A DNA stretch of 45,791 nucleotides from the NCBI GenBank assembly GCA_045594795.1, contig JAZNZF010000064.1:1-45791 (forward strand), in the 5' to 3' direction. Position numbers and translations under genes: made by a program. This document shows, in pieces, positions 21,265-29,449 of the stretch. Position 1 is the stretch's first letter; the number at the start of each line of letters is the position of its first letter. Origin of the DNA: UMGS1532 sp045594795 (lineage in GTDB: Bacteria; Bacillota; Clostridia; Oscillospirales; Acutalibacteraceae). The notes under the pieces are model-generated. The model saw only the letters and a program-made list of their open reading frames with translations. It made no database searches and was not told the DNA's origin.

Positions 21265-22698
21265 ATGGCTAACGAAAAGCTTGTTAAAGAAATCACCGCT
21301 ATGGACGAGGATTTTGCCAAGTGGTATACCGATGTTGTTATTAAAGCCGAGCTTATTGATTATTCAAGCGTGCGCGGTTGTATGATAATCCGCCCTTATG
21401 GTTACGCTATTTGGGAGAACATTCAAAGCATAATGAACGATATGTTTAGAAGTACAGGTCACGAAAATGTATATATGCCAATGTTCATTCCCGAAAGCCT
21501 TTTACAAAAAGAAAAAGACCATGTAGAAGGTTTCGCACCCGAGGTTGCTTGGGTAACCCACGGCGGCAGTGAAAAGTTAGAAGAACGTATGTGTGTTCGT
21601 CCTACATCTGAAACACTTTTCTGCGACCACTATAAAAACATTATTCATTCATATAGGGATTTACCAAAGCTTTATAACCAATGGTGCTCGGTTGTAAGAT
21701 GGGAGAAAACAACAAGGCCCTTCCTTCGTTCACGCGAGTTCTTGTGGCAAGAGGGTCATACCATTCACGCAACAGCCGAGGAGGCAGAGGCAGAAACAAT
21801 TAAGATGCTTAACGTTTATGCCGACTTTGCCGAGAACGTTTTGGCTATGCCTGTTGTTAAAGGCGTTAAAACCGAGAAGGAGCGTTTTGCAGGTGCGGTA
21901 GATACATATACTATCGAGGCACTTATGCACGACGGTAAGGCTTTACAAAGCGGAACCTCACATTTCTTTGGTGATGGCTTTGCAAAGGCGTTCCAGATTC
22001 AGTTTACAGATAAAGATAACGAGCTTAAATATCCGTTCCAAACTTCATGGGGAACTACCACGCGTCTTATCGGTGCGGTTATTATGACCCACGGTGATGA
22101 TAGCGGCTTGGTGCTTCCGCCTAAAATTGCACCTACCCAGCTTGTAGTTATTCCTATTGCTTCGCACAAGCCCGGTGTTACCGAAAAGGCAGAGGAGATT
22201 ACCGCACGTCTTAATAATATATGTAGGGCAAAGGTCGATTTAAGTGACCGTTCACCAGGCTGGAAATTCTCCGAGTACGAAATGAAGGGTGTTCCGCTAA
22301 GACTTGAAATCGGTCCTCGCGATATAGAGAATAATCAATGTGTTGTTGTCCGTCGCGATACAAGAGAAAAGTATTTTGTTTCTCTTAGCGATTTGGAAAC
22401 CGAAATTCCAAAGCTTTTGCAACAGGTGCATAACGGTCTATATAATAAGGCATTAAAACGCCGTAGTGAAATGACCTATACTGCAAGCAATTTAGAGGAG
22501 ATAAAGGAGATTGCCGATACTAAACCCGGATTTATTAAATCAATGTGGTGTGGTTCTCGCGAGTGCGAGGACAGGCTAAAAGAAATCGCAGGTATTACCT
22601 CAAGATGCATCCCATTCGAGCAAGAAGAAATAGGGGATAAATGCGTATGCTGTGGTAAGCCCGCGCACAAAATGATTTATTGGGGCAAGGCATACTAA
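21265..22698 (+). CDS. proS: prolyl-tRNA synthetase, short (type 3, archaeal/eukaryotic-like)
   Basis: The enzyme attaches proline to tRNA-Pro. The 477-residue protein has class II motifs: motif 2 around VVRWEKTTRPFLRSREFLWQEGH and motif 3 around THGDDSGLVLPPKIAP. It has no bacterial INS editing domain between them. Its C-terminal extension ends in KMIYWGKAY and carries two cysteine groups (CGSREC and CVCCGK), the zinc-binding tail typical of the archaeal-like ProRS found in many Clostridia and mycoplasmas. Editing of alanyl-tRNA-Pro would therefore need a separate factor. It has its own promoter. The next gene follows by 18 bases. Confidence 0.96.
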   Translation: MANEKLVKEITAMDEDFAKWYTDVVIKAELIDYSSVRGCMIIRPYGYAIWENIQSIMNDMFRSTGHENVYMPMFIPESLLQKEKDHVEGFAPEVAWVTHGGSEKLEERMCVRPTSETLFCDHYKNIIHSYRDLPKLYNQWCSVVRWEKTTRPFLRSREFLWQEGHTIHATAEEAEAETIKMLNVYADFAENVLAMPVVKGVKTEKERFAGAVDTYTIEALMHDGKALQSGTSHFFGDGFAKAFQIQFTDKDNELKYPFQTSWGTTTRLIGAVIMTHGDDSGLVLPPKIAPTQLVVIPIASHKPGVTEKAEEITARLNNICRAKVDLSDRSPGWKFSEYEMKGVPLRLEIGPRDIENNQCVVVRRDTREKYFVSLSDLETEIPKLLQQVHNGLYNKALKRRSEMTYTASNLEEIKEIADTKPGFIKSMWCGSRECEDRLKEIAGITSRCIPFEQEEIGDKCVCCGKPAHKMIYWGKAY

Positions 22699-22716
22699 TT
22701 AATTGGAGTGAAAAAA

Positions 22717-23565
22717 GTGTTTAACAAAGTATTAGTTAAAATATTCTCTGTTTTGGCTGCGCTAAGCTTACTGCTTACTGCCACACTTGTTGCATACGGT
22801 GAGGGCGAACAGCCTGGTAATACCCCAAGCGTATCAGTGCCCGTTGGGTCATCTTCGGTTGAGGGAACACCTGACGAGTCGACTCCCAATTCTTCTGAGA
22901 CGGCTACATCTTCTCAAGAAACGTCAACCGAGCAGCCCACAACTTCAAGTGATGCAGTGTCAACCGAAAGTGCAGTTTCATCACAAGAGCAAATTGTTTC
23001 ATCGCAGGTATCCTCGGTAGAGATTAGCTCGGAGGATACTACAGACACCGAAAGTAGTAAAACAGGCAATACTGCTTCTAAGAATAAAAAGCCGAACAAG
23101 GATAAAGACACATCCAATAAAAAGCCTGGAAATGCAGGGCAAAACACCCAAAGCCAAATTACAAGCTACTATACACCGTCCTATGATGCCGGTAGTATGA
23201 GTGATAAGTGGGAAGGGGAACAAACAGAGCTTGAGGAAACAAGTTCTGTTCGCGAGCTTTCTAAACATCTAACAAACCCTAAAAAAGAACTGCTAAAATG
23301 GATTTGGTTACCGATACTTATTGCTCTTTTGTGCGTTGGCGCGCTTATATATATAAATGTATATGTTTACGGCGGAAAGCATAGTGCTGCGGGCAGAAAG
23401 GTTAGCGATACCCTAAGCTATGAAGATGGTGACGCATTTGTATATCACGACGGTAATGATGCTCGTCTTCAGGATTATGAGGAAGATAATCTGCAAAACA
23501 CAAAAAAAGAAGATGATGACGACCCCTTCTCAGCAGATAATTTCTTTCATTTCGACAACGAATAA
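22717..23565 (+). CDS. Ser/Thr-rich single-pass membrane protein of unknown function
   Basis: The 282-residue protein has a signal peptide (to about residue 27). A long extracytoplasmic stalk very rich in Ser, Thr, Glu and Gln follows (residues 28-145), then a Lys/Asn-rich patch and a short Tyr-rich segment (ITSYYTPSY). Near residue 195 is one strong membrane helix (WIWLPILIALLCVGALIYI). It ends in a cytoplasmic tail with an acidic end (KKEDDDDPFSADNFFHFDNE). GTG 22717 is chosen over GTG 22708, which overlaps the GGAG ribosome site. No LPxTG signal or known domain is seen. It is likely co-transcribed with proS, but the functions are probably unrelated. Confidence 0.8.
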   Translation: MFNKVLVKIFSVLAALSLLLTATLVAYGEGEQPGNTPSVSVPVGSSSVEGTPDESTPNSSETATSSQETSTEQPTTSSDAVSTESAVSSQEQIVSSQVSSVEISSEDTTDTESSKTGNTASKNKKPNKDKDTSNKKPGNAGQNTQSQITSYYTPSYDAGSMSDKWEGEQTELEETSSVRELSKHLTNPKKELLKWIWLPILIALLCVGALIYINVYVYGGKHSAAGRKVSDTLSYEDGDAFVYHDGNDARLQDYEEDNLQNTKKEDDDDPFSADNFFHFDNE

Positions 23566-23581
23566 AATTAAATAAAACTAT

Positions 23582-23635
23582 AAAAATCAAGTGCTTAAAA
23601 ATTTTTAAAAAAATTTAAAAAAGTACTTGATTTTT
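23582..23635 (+). terminator. terminator of the proS unit
   Basis: Bases 23582-23596 pair with 23621-23635 (15 bp with one G-U) around a long AT-rich loop. The stem has an AAAAA lead and a TTTTT tail. The 3' arm contains the -35 box of the ribosomal operon promoter. Confidence 0.7.
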
Positions 23636-23655
23636 GTTTATAAGTATGGTATTAT
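23627..23655 (+). promoter_or_regulatory. promoter of the S10 ribosomal operon
   Basis: TTGATT (23627-23632), 17 bases and TATTAT (23650-23655). Transcription should start near 23662, giving a leader of about 280 bases before rpsJ. Confidence 0.75.
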
Positions 23656-23661
23656 AGTCAA

Positions 23662-23941
23662 GCACTGTGTGTGCAGATATGCGTTGATGCGGGAGGTGGC
23701 CAACCTTAGCGTTGGGGAATTTCCGCGGAGTATGTCCGATTTATAAACCGGGCGACAAAAGCTTGTTTATGGCAAACGGCAGGGATACGTCCTTGTACGT
23801 GCACGGCCAATTTAGGCCGTACCCGGATTTATGGAGATGGTCCATAAAATCCGGTTTTATACTGTTCGGGGTTGAAACACACGGAACGGTGTTACAAGCA
23901 ATTTGCAAAAGCCCGCCTAAATTTTAATGGAGGCGAAAGAA
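23662..23941 (+). ncRNA. structured 5' leader of the S10 operon (probable ribosomal-protein autoregulation)
   Basis: About 280 bases without a credible gene separate the promoter from rpsJ. Five stems can be drawn by eye: 23689-23726 with inner CCAAC/GTTGG; 23736-23779 with ATAAAC/GTTTAT; 23803-23820 (ACGGCC/GGCCGT); 23823-23854 (CCGGATTT-ATGGA with its complement, one bulge), followed by TTTTA; and 23872-23897 (TTG-AACAC/GTGTT-CAA). The fourth looks like an attenuator. In E. coli and other bacteria S10 operons are controlled by L4 through such a leader. Whether L4 acts here is inference. Confidence 0.65.
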
Positions 23942-24253
23942 ATGGCAGTCAAGGAGAAAATCAGAATTAGACTCAAGGGTTACGACCATGCACTCGTTGA
24001 CCAGGCAGCAGAAAAGATTGTTGAGACAGCAAAGCGCACAGGCGCTCGTCTTTCAGGTCCTATTCCGCTACCTACCGAGAAAGAGGTAGTAACAATCCTT
24101 CGTGCAGTTCACAAGTACAAGGATTCCAGAGAGCAGTTCGAAATGAGAACTCACAAAAGGCTTATCGACGTACTCAGACCTTCCAACAAAACTGTTGAAG
24201 CTCTGACAAGTCTTGAGCTCCCCGCCGGTGTAGAGATTGAAATTAAACTTTAA
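23942..24253 (+). CDS. rpsJ: 30S ribosomal protein S10
   Basis: S10 (103 residues) is a 30S head protein and also the NusE partner of NusB in antitermination. The sequence IRIRLKGYDHALVDQAAEKIVETAKRT and the loop HVYKYKDSREQFEMRTHKRL region are diagnostic. ATG 23942 is preceded by ATGGAGG (23927-23933); a longer frame upstream is leader, not protein. It opens the S10-spc-alpha cluster; fus and tuf are not adjacent. Confidence 0.97.
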   Translation: MAVKEKIRIRLKGYDHALVDQAAEKIVETAKRTGARLSGPIPLPTEKEVVTILRAVHKYKDSREQFEMRTHKRLIDVLRPSNKTVEALTSLELPAGVEIEIKL

Positions 24254-24266
24254 TCTCGCGCGGACG

Positions 24267-24299
24267 AGGTCATGTTGGCGCTAAGCCAACCAATAACCT
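24267..24299 (+). other. hairpin between rpsJ and rplC
   Basis: GTTGGC (24274-24279) pairs with GCCAAC (24285-24290), extended by AGGT/ACCT (24267-24270 with 24296-24299). It ends just before the AAGGAGG ribosome site of rplC and may influence rplC translation or mRNA processing. Confidence 0.5.
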
Positions 24300-24315
24300 A
24301 TAAGGAGGAAATATC

Positions 24316-24948
24316 ATGCAAAAGGCAATCGTTGGCAAAAAATTGGGTATGACCCAGCTTTTTGACGCAAACGGCAACGTTGTTCCCGTAACGGTTATCG
24401 AAGCAGGTCCCTGCGTAGTTAGCCAAAAGAAAACAATCGAGAACGACGGTTATGAAGCAATTCAGGTAGGCTTCGGCGACCTTAAGGCTTCAAAAGTTAA
24501 CGGTCCTATGAAGGGCCACTTCGCAAAAGGGGACGTTGCTCCCAAAAAGGTACTTCGCGAGTTCCGCTTGGAAGATATCTCTACTTATAATGTAGGCGAC
24601 ATCATCAAAGCAGACGTATTCGCAGAAGGCGACCGTGTAGATGTTAAAGGCACCAGCAAAGGTAAAGGTTACGCAGGCGTTATTAAACGTTGGAATTTCG
24701 GACGTTTAAAGATGAGCCACGGTACCGGTCCTGTTGCAAGACACGGTGGTTCACTTGGTGCTTGTAGTACCCCTTCAAAAGTTGTTAAGGGTAAGAAAAT
24801 GGCAGGTCATCTTGGTGCAGAGCGCGTAACCGTTCAAAACCTCGATGTAGTTAAGGTAGACGCAGAGAACAATATCATCGCTTTAAAAGGCGCCGTTCCA
24901 GGTCCTAAAGGCGGCATAGTTGTTATCGCTAATACCGTTAAAGCCTAA
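24316..24948 (+). CDS. rplC: 50S ribosomal protein L3
   Basis: L3 (210 residues) starts 50S assembly, and its long loop reaches the peptidyl transferase centre. Seen are the opening IVGKKLGMTQLFDANGNVVPVTVIE, the central loop KGKGYAGVIKRWNF and MSHGTGPVARHGGSLG. The length is normal. A strong TAAGGAGG site precedes ATG 24316, 62 bases after rpsJ. Confidence 0.98.
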   Translation: MQKAIVGKKLGMTQLFDANGNVVPVTVIEAGPCVVSQKKTIENDGYEAIQVGFGDLKASKVNGPMKGHFAKGDVAPKKVLREFRLEDISTYNVGDIIKADVFAEGDRVDVKGTSKGKGYAGVIKRWNFGRLKMSHGTGPVARHGGSLGACSTPSKVVKGKKMAGHLGAERVTVQNLDVVKVDAENNIIALKGAVPGPKGGIVVIANTVKA

Positions 24949-24965
24949 GGGAAGGAGATTGAATT

Positions 24966-25589
24966 ATGCCTAATGTTGCAGTATTAGATATGGCTGGAAA
25001 GAAAGTTTCCGACATAGAACTTAACGATGCCGTATTCGGTATCAAACCTAACGCTGTTGTTATGCACATGGCTGTTGTTAACTATTTAGCTAATCAACGC
25101 CAGGGCACACAGTCAACTCTAACTCGTACTGAGGTTTCCGGCGGCGGCAAAAAGCCATGGCGCCAAAAGGGTACAGGCCATGCAAGACAGGGTTCTACCC
25201 GTGCTCCTCAGTGGACACACGGTGGCGTAGCTATCGGTCCTAAACCCCGCGATTATTACTATACCTTAAATAAAAAGGTTCGCAGACTTGCATTAAAGTC
25301 GGCACTTTCTGATAAGGTTCTTAATGAGTCACTTATCGTTCTCGACAACCTCAATGTTGCAGAATACAAAACTAAGGTTGTTGCTGATTGCCTAAAGGCA
25401 GTTGGCGCTGGCAAGAAGGTATTAGTTGTTCTTGCTGATATGAACGCTTATGCTATTAAGAGTGCAGCTAACATCAAGGGCGTTAAGACCGCACAGGTTA
25501 ACACCATCAATACCTACGACATCATCAATGCCGATACACTTGTTATCGTAAAAGATGCTGTTGCAAAGATTGAGGAGGTTTACGCATAA
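24966..25589 (+). CDS. rplD: 50S ribosomal protein L4
   Basis: L4 (207 residues) lines the exit tunnel with its extended loop (GGGKKPWRQKGTGHARQGS, about residues 58-76), where macrolide-resistance changes occur in other bacteria. In several bacteria L4 also represses its own operon through the S10 leader, which makes it the first candidate regulator for the leader at 23662-23941. Its stop overlaps the rplW start by one base. Confidence 0.98.
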   Translation: MPNVAVLDMAGKKVSDIELNDAVFGIKPNAVVMHMAVVNYLANQRQGTQSTLTRTEVSGGGKKPWRQKGTGHARQGSTRAPQWTHGGVAIGPKPRDYYYTLNKKVRRLALKSALSDKVLNESLIVLDNLNVAEYKTKVVADCLKAVGAGKKVLVVLADMNAYAIKSAANIKGVKTAQVNTINTYDIINADTLVIVKDAVAKIEEVYA

Positions 25590-25891
25590 TGAAAACTGCT
25601 CAAAATGTTATTCTTGCTCCGGTTATTACCGAAAAGAGCATGACCGGCATCGCCGATAAGAAATATGTTTTCAAAGTAGCTACTGATGCTACAAAGGTAG
25701 ACATCGCCGCAGCTGTAAGCAAGCTTTTTGGTATCGATAAGAAAGATATCGTTAAGGTTAATACCCTTAAGGTTCGCGGTCAGCAACGCAGAGTAGGCCG
25801 CTACAGCGGTTACACAACTGCTTGGAAAAAGGCAATAGTTACCTTAAGCGAAAACGCTAAGCCCATCCAGTTCTTCGAAGGTCTTATGTAA
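25589..25891 (+). CDS. rplW: 50S ribosomal protein L23
   Basis: L23 (100 residues) sits at the tunnel exit and docks trigger factor and SRP. Recognised from VILAPVITEKSM near the start and the KKDIVKVNTLKVRGQQRRVGRYSGYTTAWKKAIVTL segment that forms the extended loop and last strand. Translation is coupled to rplD by TAATG. Confidence 0.97.
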   Translation: MKTAQNVILAPVITEKSMTGIADKKYVFKVATDATKVDIAAAVSKLFGIDKKDIVKVNTLKVRGQQRRVGRYSGYTTAWKKAIVTLSENAKPIQFFEGLM

Positions 25892-25918
25892 TAACCTTTA
25901 AGAACACGGCAATGTATG

Positions 25919-25933
25919 GGGGTTAATAACCCC
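25919..25933 (+). other. small hairpin between rplW and rplB
   Basis: GGGGTT (25919-25924) and AACCCC (25928-25933) form a tight stem with a 3-base loop in the 70-base gap. There is no T-tract, so it is not a terminator. Confidence 0.4.
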
Positions 25934-25961
25934 GCTAAGCCTAATTAGGAGTGTGAAATAA

Positions 25962-26795
25962 ATGGCAATTAAACATTATAAACCCACTACGCCGGGCAGA
26001 CGCGGAATGACCGTTATCGATTATTCAGAGCTTTCTAAGGTAGCACCTGAAAGAAGCCTGCTCGAGCCTATTAAGAAAAATGCCGGCCGCAACAGCTATG
26101 GCCGCATCACCGTTCGCCATCGTGGCGGCGGCAACCGCAGGAAGTACAGAGTTATCGACTTTAAGCGCGAGCGCTTTGGCGTGCCTGCAACCGTACTCAC
26201 TTTAGAGTACGACCCAAACCGTACCGCACACATCGCTCTCGTTCAGTACGAGGATGGCGAGAAGCGTTACATCATCGCACCTATCGGCCTTAAGGTTGGC
26301 GACACCGTTGTTAGCGGTCCCGACGCTGATATTAAGCCCGGTAATGCACTTCCCCTTGTTAATATTCCAACCGGTACTTTTATCCACAACATCGAGCTTT
26401 ATCCTGGTAAGGGTGCACAACTTGCACGTTCTGCAGGTAATATGGCACAGCTTATGGCTAAAGAAGGCGGTATGGCACTTTTAAGATTACCTTCTGGTGA
26501 GCTTCGCAATGTTCCTCAGAACTGTATGGCTACCGTTGGTCAAGTAAGCAATGCCGAGCACGAGAATGTTAATATCGGTAAAGCCGGTAGAAAGGGTCAC
26601 ATGGGTTGGAGACCTACAGTTCGCGGTTCTGTTATGAACCCCTGCGATCACCCCCACGGTGGTGGTGAGGGTAAATCACCCATCGGTCGTCCAAGTCCTG
26701 TTACTCCTTGGGGTAAACCAACACTTGGCTACAAGACCCGTAAGAAGCATGCACGCACCGATAAGTATATCGTAAAGCGTTGCAACGCTAAATAA
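25962..26795 (+). CDS. rplB: 50S ribosomal protein L2
   Basis: L2 (277 residues) joins the subunits and supports peptidyl transfer. Diagnostic parts are KHYKPTTPGRRGMTVIDYSEL at the start, RHRGGGNRRKYRVIDFKR, and the C-terminal HPHGGGEG loop with the histidine long linked to peptidyl transferase function. It carries a GGAG site. Length is standard. Confidence 0.99.
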   Translation: MAIKHYKPTTPGRRGMTVIDYSELSKVAPERSLLEPIKKNAGRNSYGRITVRHRGGGNRRKYRVIDFKRERFGVPATVLTLEYDPNRTAHIALVQYEDGEKRYIIAPIGLKVGDTVVSGPDADIKPGNALPLVNIPTGTFIHNIELYPGKGAQLARSAGNMAQLMAKEGGMALLRLPSGELRNVPQNCMATVGQVSNAEHENVNIGKAGRKGHMGWRPTVRGSVMNPCDHPHGGGEGKSPIGRPSPVTPWGKPTLGYKTRKKHARTDKYIVKRCNAK

Positions 26796-26819
26796 GTTTG
26801 ACGAAAGGAGAAACTAACT

Positions 26820-27092
26820 ATGGGAAGAAGTCTTAAAAAGGGTTATTTCGTGCAACCTAAGTTGCTTGAAAGAATTCAGAAGATGAACGAAGCTGGCGAA
26901 AAGCGTGTTTTAAAGACATGGAGCCGTGCATCTACAATTTTCCCCGATTTCGTCGGACACACTATTGCAGTGCATGATGGTCGTAAACACGTTCCGGTAT
27001 ATGTAACGGAGGATATGGTTGGTCACAAACTTGGTGAGTTTGCACCTACCAGAACATTCCGTGGCCATGCCGGCGCTAAGACTACAAAGTAA
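26820..27092 (+). CDS. rpsS: 30S ribosomal protein S19
   Basis: S19 (90 residues) is a 30S head protein that contacts S13 and 23S rRNA at bridge B1a. MGRSLKKGYFVQPKLLERI and HDGRKHVPVYVTEDMVGHKLGEFAPTRTF are hallmark segments. It lies 24 bases after rplB with an AAAGGAG site. Confidence 0.98.
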   Translation: MGRSLKKGYFVQPKLLERIQKMNEAGEKRVLKTWSRASTIFPDFVGHTIAVHDGRKHVPVYVTEDMVGHKLGEFAPTRTFRGHAGAKTTK

Positions 27093-27116
27093 GCGGTCGA
27101 AAGGAGAGTATAGACT

Positions 27117-27455
27117 ATGGAAGCAAGAGCAACACTTAAGTATGCTCGTATTTCACCCCGTAAGGTGAAGATTGTTTTGGACTTAATCCGAAATCAGAAC
27201 GCTGACAAAGCTATGGCAATCCTCAGGTTCACACCTAAGGCCGCCTGCGAGTATTTAGAAAAATTACTCAAGTCAGCTATGGCAAATGCTGAAAACAATC
27301 ACAGCATGGATGTTTCAAAATTATATGTTGCAGAGTGCTTTGTTGGCCCAGGACCTACACTTAAGCGTATTCGTCCAAAGGATAAAGGCCGTGCACACAG
27401 AATCTTAAAGAGAACATCACACATCACTCTCGTATTAAAAGAGAGAGAAGACTAA
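27117..27455 (+). CDS. rplV: 50S ribosomal protein L22
   Basis: L22 (112 residues) lines the exit tunnel opposite L4 with a beta hairpin. Seen are ATLKYARISPRKVKIVLDLIR and the hairpin region FVGPGPTLKRIRPKDKGRAHRI; changes here give macrolide resistance in other species. There is a GGAG site and normal length. Confidence 0.98.
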   Translation: MEARATLKYARISPRKVKIVLDLIRNQNADKAMAILRFTPKAACEYLEKLLKSAMANAENNHSMDVSKLYVAECFVGPGPTLKRIRPKDKGRAHRILKRTSHITLVLKERED

Positions 27456-27469
27456 AAGGAGGTAAAGTT

Positions 27470-28135
27470 ATGGGCCAGAAAGTACATCCTAATGGATTCC
27501 GAGTTGGCGTTATAAAGAACTGGGATTCCCGCTGGTTCGCTAAAGACAGTGTCTTCGGCGATACTTTGGTTGAGGACTATAACCTCCGTAAGTATCTTAA
27601 GAAAACACTTTATTCTGCTGGCGTTCCTAAAATTGAAATCGAGCGCGATGCAAAACGCGTTAGAATTCACATTCACTGCGCAAAGCCTGGTATGGTTATC
27701 GGCCGTAACGGTTCTGAAATCGAAAAGCTTCGCGTAAAGTGCGAGGAAATGCTTGGCAAATCCGTTAATATCAACATTGTTGAAATTAAAAACCCTGATG
27801 TAAATGCAACCTTAGTTGCTGAAAGCATCGCTGCACAGCTTGAAAAACGTGTATCCTTCCGTCGTGCTATGAAAATGGCTATGGGCAGAGCTATGCGTCT
27901 TGGTGCAAAGGGTATCAAAACTCAGTGTTCAGGTCGTCTTGGTGGTGCTGAAATTGCACGTACCGAGCACTACCACGAGGGTACAATTCCGCTTCAAACA
28001 ATCCGTGCCGATATCGACTACGGCTTCGCTGAGGCTAATACAACCTACGGTCGTATAGGCGTTAAGGTTTGGATTTACGCCGGTGAAGTTCTTCACGACA
28101 ACCGTAAACCTCGCAAGGAAGGAGGAGCTCGCTAA
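27470..28135 (+). CDS. rpsC: 30S ribosomal protein S3
   Basis: S3 (221 residues) shapes the mRNA entry tunnel and has helicase activity with S4 and S5. It has an N-terminal segment GQKVHPNGFRVGVIKNWDSRW, a KH domain with the GRNG loop (MVIGRNGSEIEKL) and a C-terminal domain ending in RKPRKEGGAR. The stop overlaps the rplP start by one base. Confidence 0.98.
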   Translation: MGQKVHPNGFRVGVIKNWDSRWFAKDSVFGDTLVEDYNLRKYLKKTLYSAGVPKIEIERDAKRVRIHIHCAKPGMVIGRNGSEIEKLRVKCEEMLGKSVNINIVEIKNPDVNATLVAESIAAQLEKRVSFRRAMKMAMGRAMRLGAKGIKTQCSGRLGGAEIARTEHYHEGTIPLQTIRADIDYGFAEANTTYGRIGVKVWIYAGEVLHDNRKPRKEGGAR

Positions 28136-28560
28136 TGTTACTTCCAAAGCGTGTGAAATACCGCCGTCAGCAAAGAGGCCGTCTTACCGGTAAAGCTACT
28201 CGCGGTAACACAGTTGCATATGGTGACTTTGGTCTACAGGCTTTAGAGCCTGCTTGGATTACTTCCAACCAGATTGAAGCTGCCCGTATTGCTATGACTC
28301 GTTATATCAAGCGTGGCGGTAAAGTTTGGATTAAAATTTTCCCTGACAAGCCAATTACTGAAAAACCTGCTGAAACTCGAATGGGTTCTGGTAAAGGTTC
28401 ACCTGAGTATTGGGTTGCAGTTGTAAAACCCGGCCGTGTAATGTTTGAAATTGCCGGCGTTCCTGAAGAAACAGCACGTGAGGCTCTTCGTCTTGCAACA
28501 CATAAGCTTCCTATTAAATGTGCTTTTGTTAAAAAAGAAGAAAAGGGTGGTGAGCAATAA
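28135..28560 (+). CDS. rplP: 50S ribosomal protein L16
   Basis: L16 (141 residues) binds near the A site and completes the peptidyl transferase centre. MLLPKRVKYRRQQRGR at the start and RMGSGKGSPEYWVAVVKPGR in the middle are diagnostic. Both ends overlap neighbours by one base (rpsC and rpmC), a run of three coupled genes. Confidence 0.98.
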   Translation: MLLPKRVKYRRQQRGRLTGKATRGNTVAYGDFGLQALEPAWITSNQIEAARIAMTRYIKRGGKVWIKIFPDKPITEKPAETRMGSGKGSPEYWVAVVKPGRVMFEIAGVPEETAREALRLATHKLPIKCAFVKKEEKGGEQ

Positions 28561-28763
28561 TGAATGCAAGTGAAATCAGAGAAATGACTGCTTCGCAGCT
28601 TAACGATAAGCTTAAAGAGCTTAATGAAGAATTATTTCATCTTCGCTTCCAGCACGCCATTAATCAGCTCGACAACCCAATGCGCATTGTAGCTGTCAAG
28701 AAGGACATTGCTCGCGTTAAGACAATTATCCGCGAGAATGAAATTCAGGGCGAGAAGGCTTAA
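28560..28763 (+). CDS. rpmC: 50S ribosomal protein L29
   Basis: L29 (67 residues) is a two-helix protein at the tunnel exit next to L23. The pattern EIREMTASQLNDKLKELNEELFHLRFQHA and NPMRIVAVKKDIARVKTI fits the family. It starts within the rplP stop. Confidence 0.96.
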   Translation: MNASEIREMTASQLNDKLKELNEELFHLRFQHAINQLDNPMRIVAVKKDIARVKTIIRENEIQGEKA

Positions 28764-28782
28764 GAAAGGGAGGTAATTAACT

Positions 28783-29040
28783 ATGACAGAGAGAAATCTT
28801 CGTAAAACCAGGGTTGGTAAGGTTATCAGCGACAAAATGGAGAAAACCGTTGTAGTTGCTATTGAGGATAATGTTAAACACCCCCTTTATAAGAAAATTG
28901 TTAAGAACACCATTAAGCTTAAGGCACATGACGAAGAAGGCATTGCCGGTAAAGGTGACCGTGTTCTTATAATGGAAACAAGACCTATTTCTAAAGACAA
29001 GAGATGGCGTGTTGTAGAAATCATTGAAAAGGCTAAGTAA
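28783..29040 (+). CDS. rpsQ: 30S ribosomal protein S17
   Basis: S17 (85 residues) is a primary 16S-binding protein with an OB fold. RNLRKTRVGKVISDKMEKTVVVAIED and KGDRVLIMETRPISKDKRWRVVEIIE are typical. A GGGAGG site lies just upstream. Confidence 0.97.
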   Translation: MTERNLRKTRVGKVISDKMEKTVVVAIEDNVKHPLYKKIVKNTIKLKAHDEEGIAGKGDRVLIMETRPISKDKRWRVVEIIEKAK

Positions 29041-29063
29041 GCTTTGGTTAGGAGGAATTAACT

Positions 29064-29432
29064 GTGATACAGCAGCAAACATACCTCAAGGTTGCCGATA
29101 ACACCGGTGCTAAAGAGTTAATGTGCATCCGTGTTCTTGGTGGCTCGGGTAGAAGATATGCCAATATCGGTGATGTTGTTGTTGCTTCGGTAAAGAAAGC
29201 AGCACCCGGCGGCACCGTAAAAAAAGGCGATGTTGTTAAAGCCGTTATTGTCAGGTCTGCCAAAGGTCTACGCCGTAATGATGGTACCTACATCAGATTT
29301 GACGAGAACGCAGCGGTTCTTATTAAGGATGATAAAAATCCTCGTGGAACCCGTATTTTTGGTCCGGTAGCTCGTGAGTTAAGAGATAAGGATTATACAA
29401 AGATTCTTTCTCTCGCACCGGAAACACTTTAA
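29064..29432 (+). CDS. rplN: 50S ribosomal protein L14
   Basis: L14 (122 residues) lies at the subunit interface and is the docking site of the silencing factor RsfS. Seen are MIQQQTYLKVADNTGAKELMCIRVLGGSGR (first 30 residues) and the end REKDYTKILSLAPE-like segment (here RDKDYTKILSLAPETL). The start is GTG 29064, one of few non-ATG starts in this cluster, with AGGAGG upstream. Confidence 0.98.
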   Translation: MIQQQTYLKVADNTGAKELMCIRVLGGSGRRYANIGDVVVASVKKAAPGGTVKKGDVVKAVIVRSAKGLRRNDGTYIRFDENAAVLIKDDKNPRGTRIFGPVARELRDKDYTKILSLAPETL

Positions 29433-29449
29433 GGGAGGTATTTGCACTT

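Noticed and set aside
23712..23927. 71-codon open frame in front of rpsJ
   Set aside because: It runs through the paired stems of the leader, has no ribosome site and resembles no protein. The region is better explained as structured RNA.
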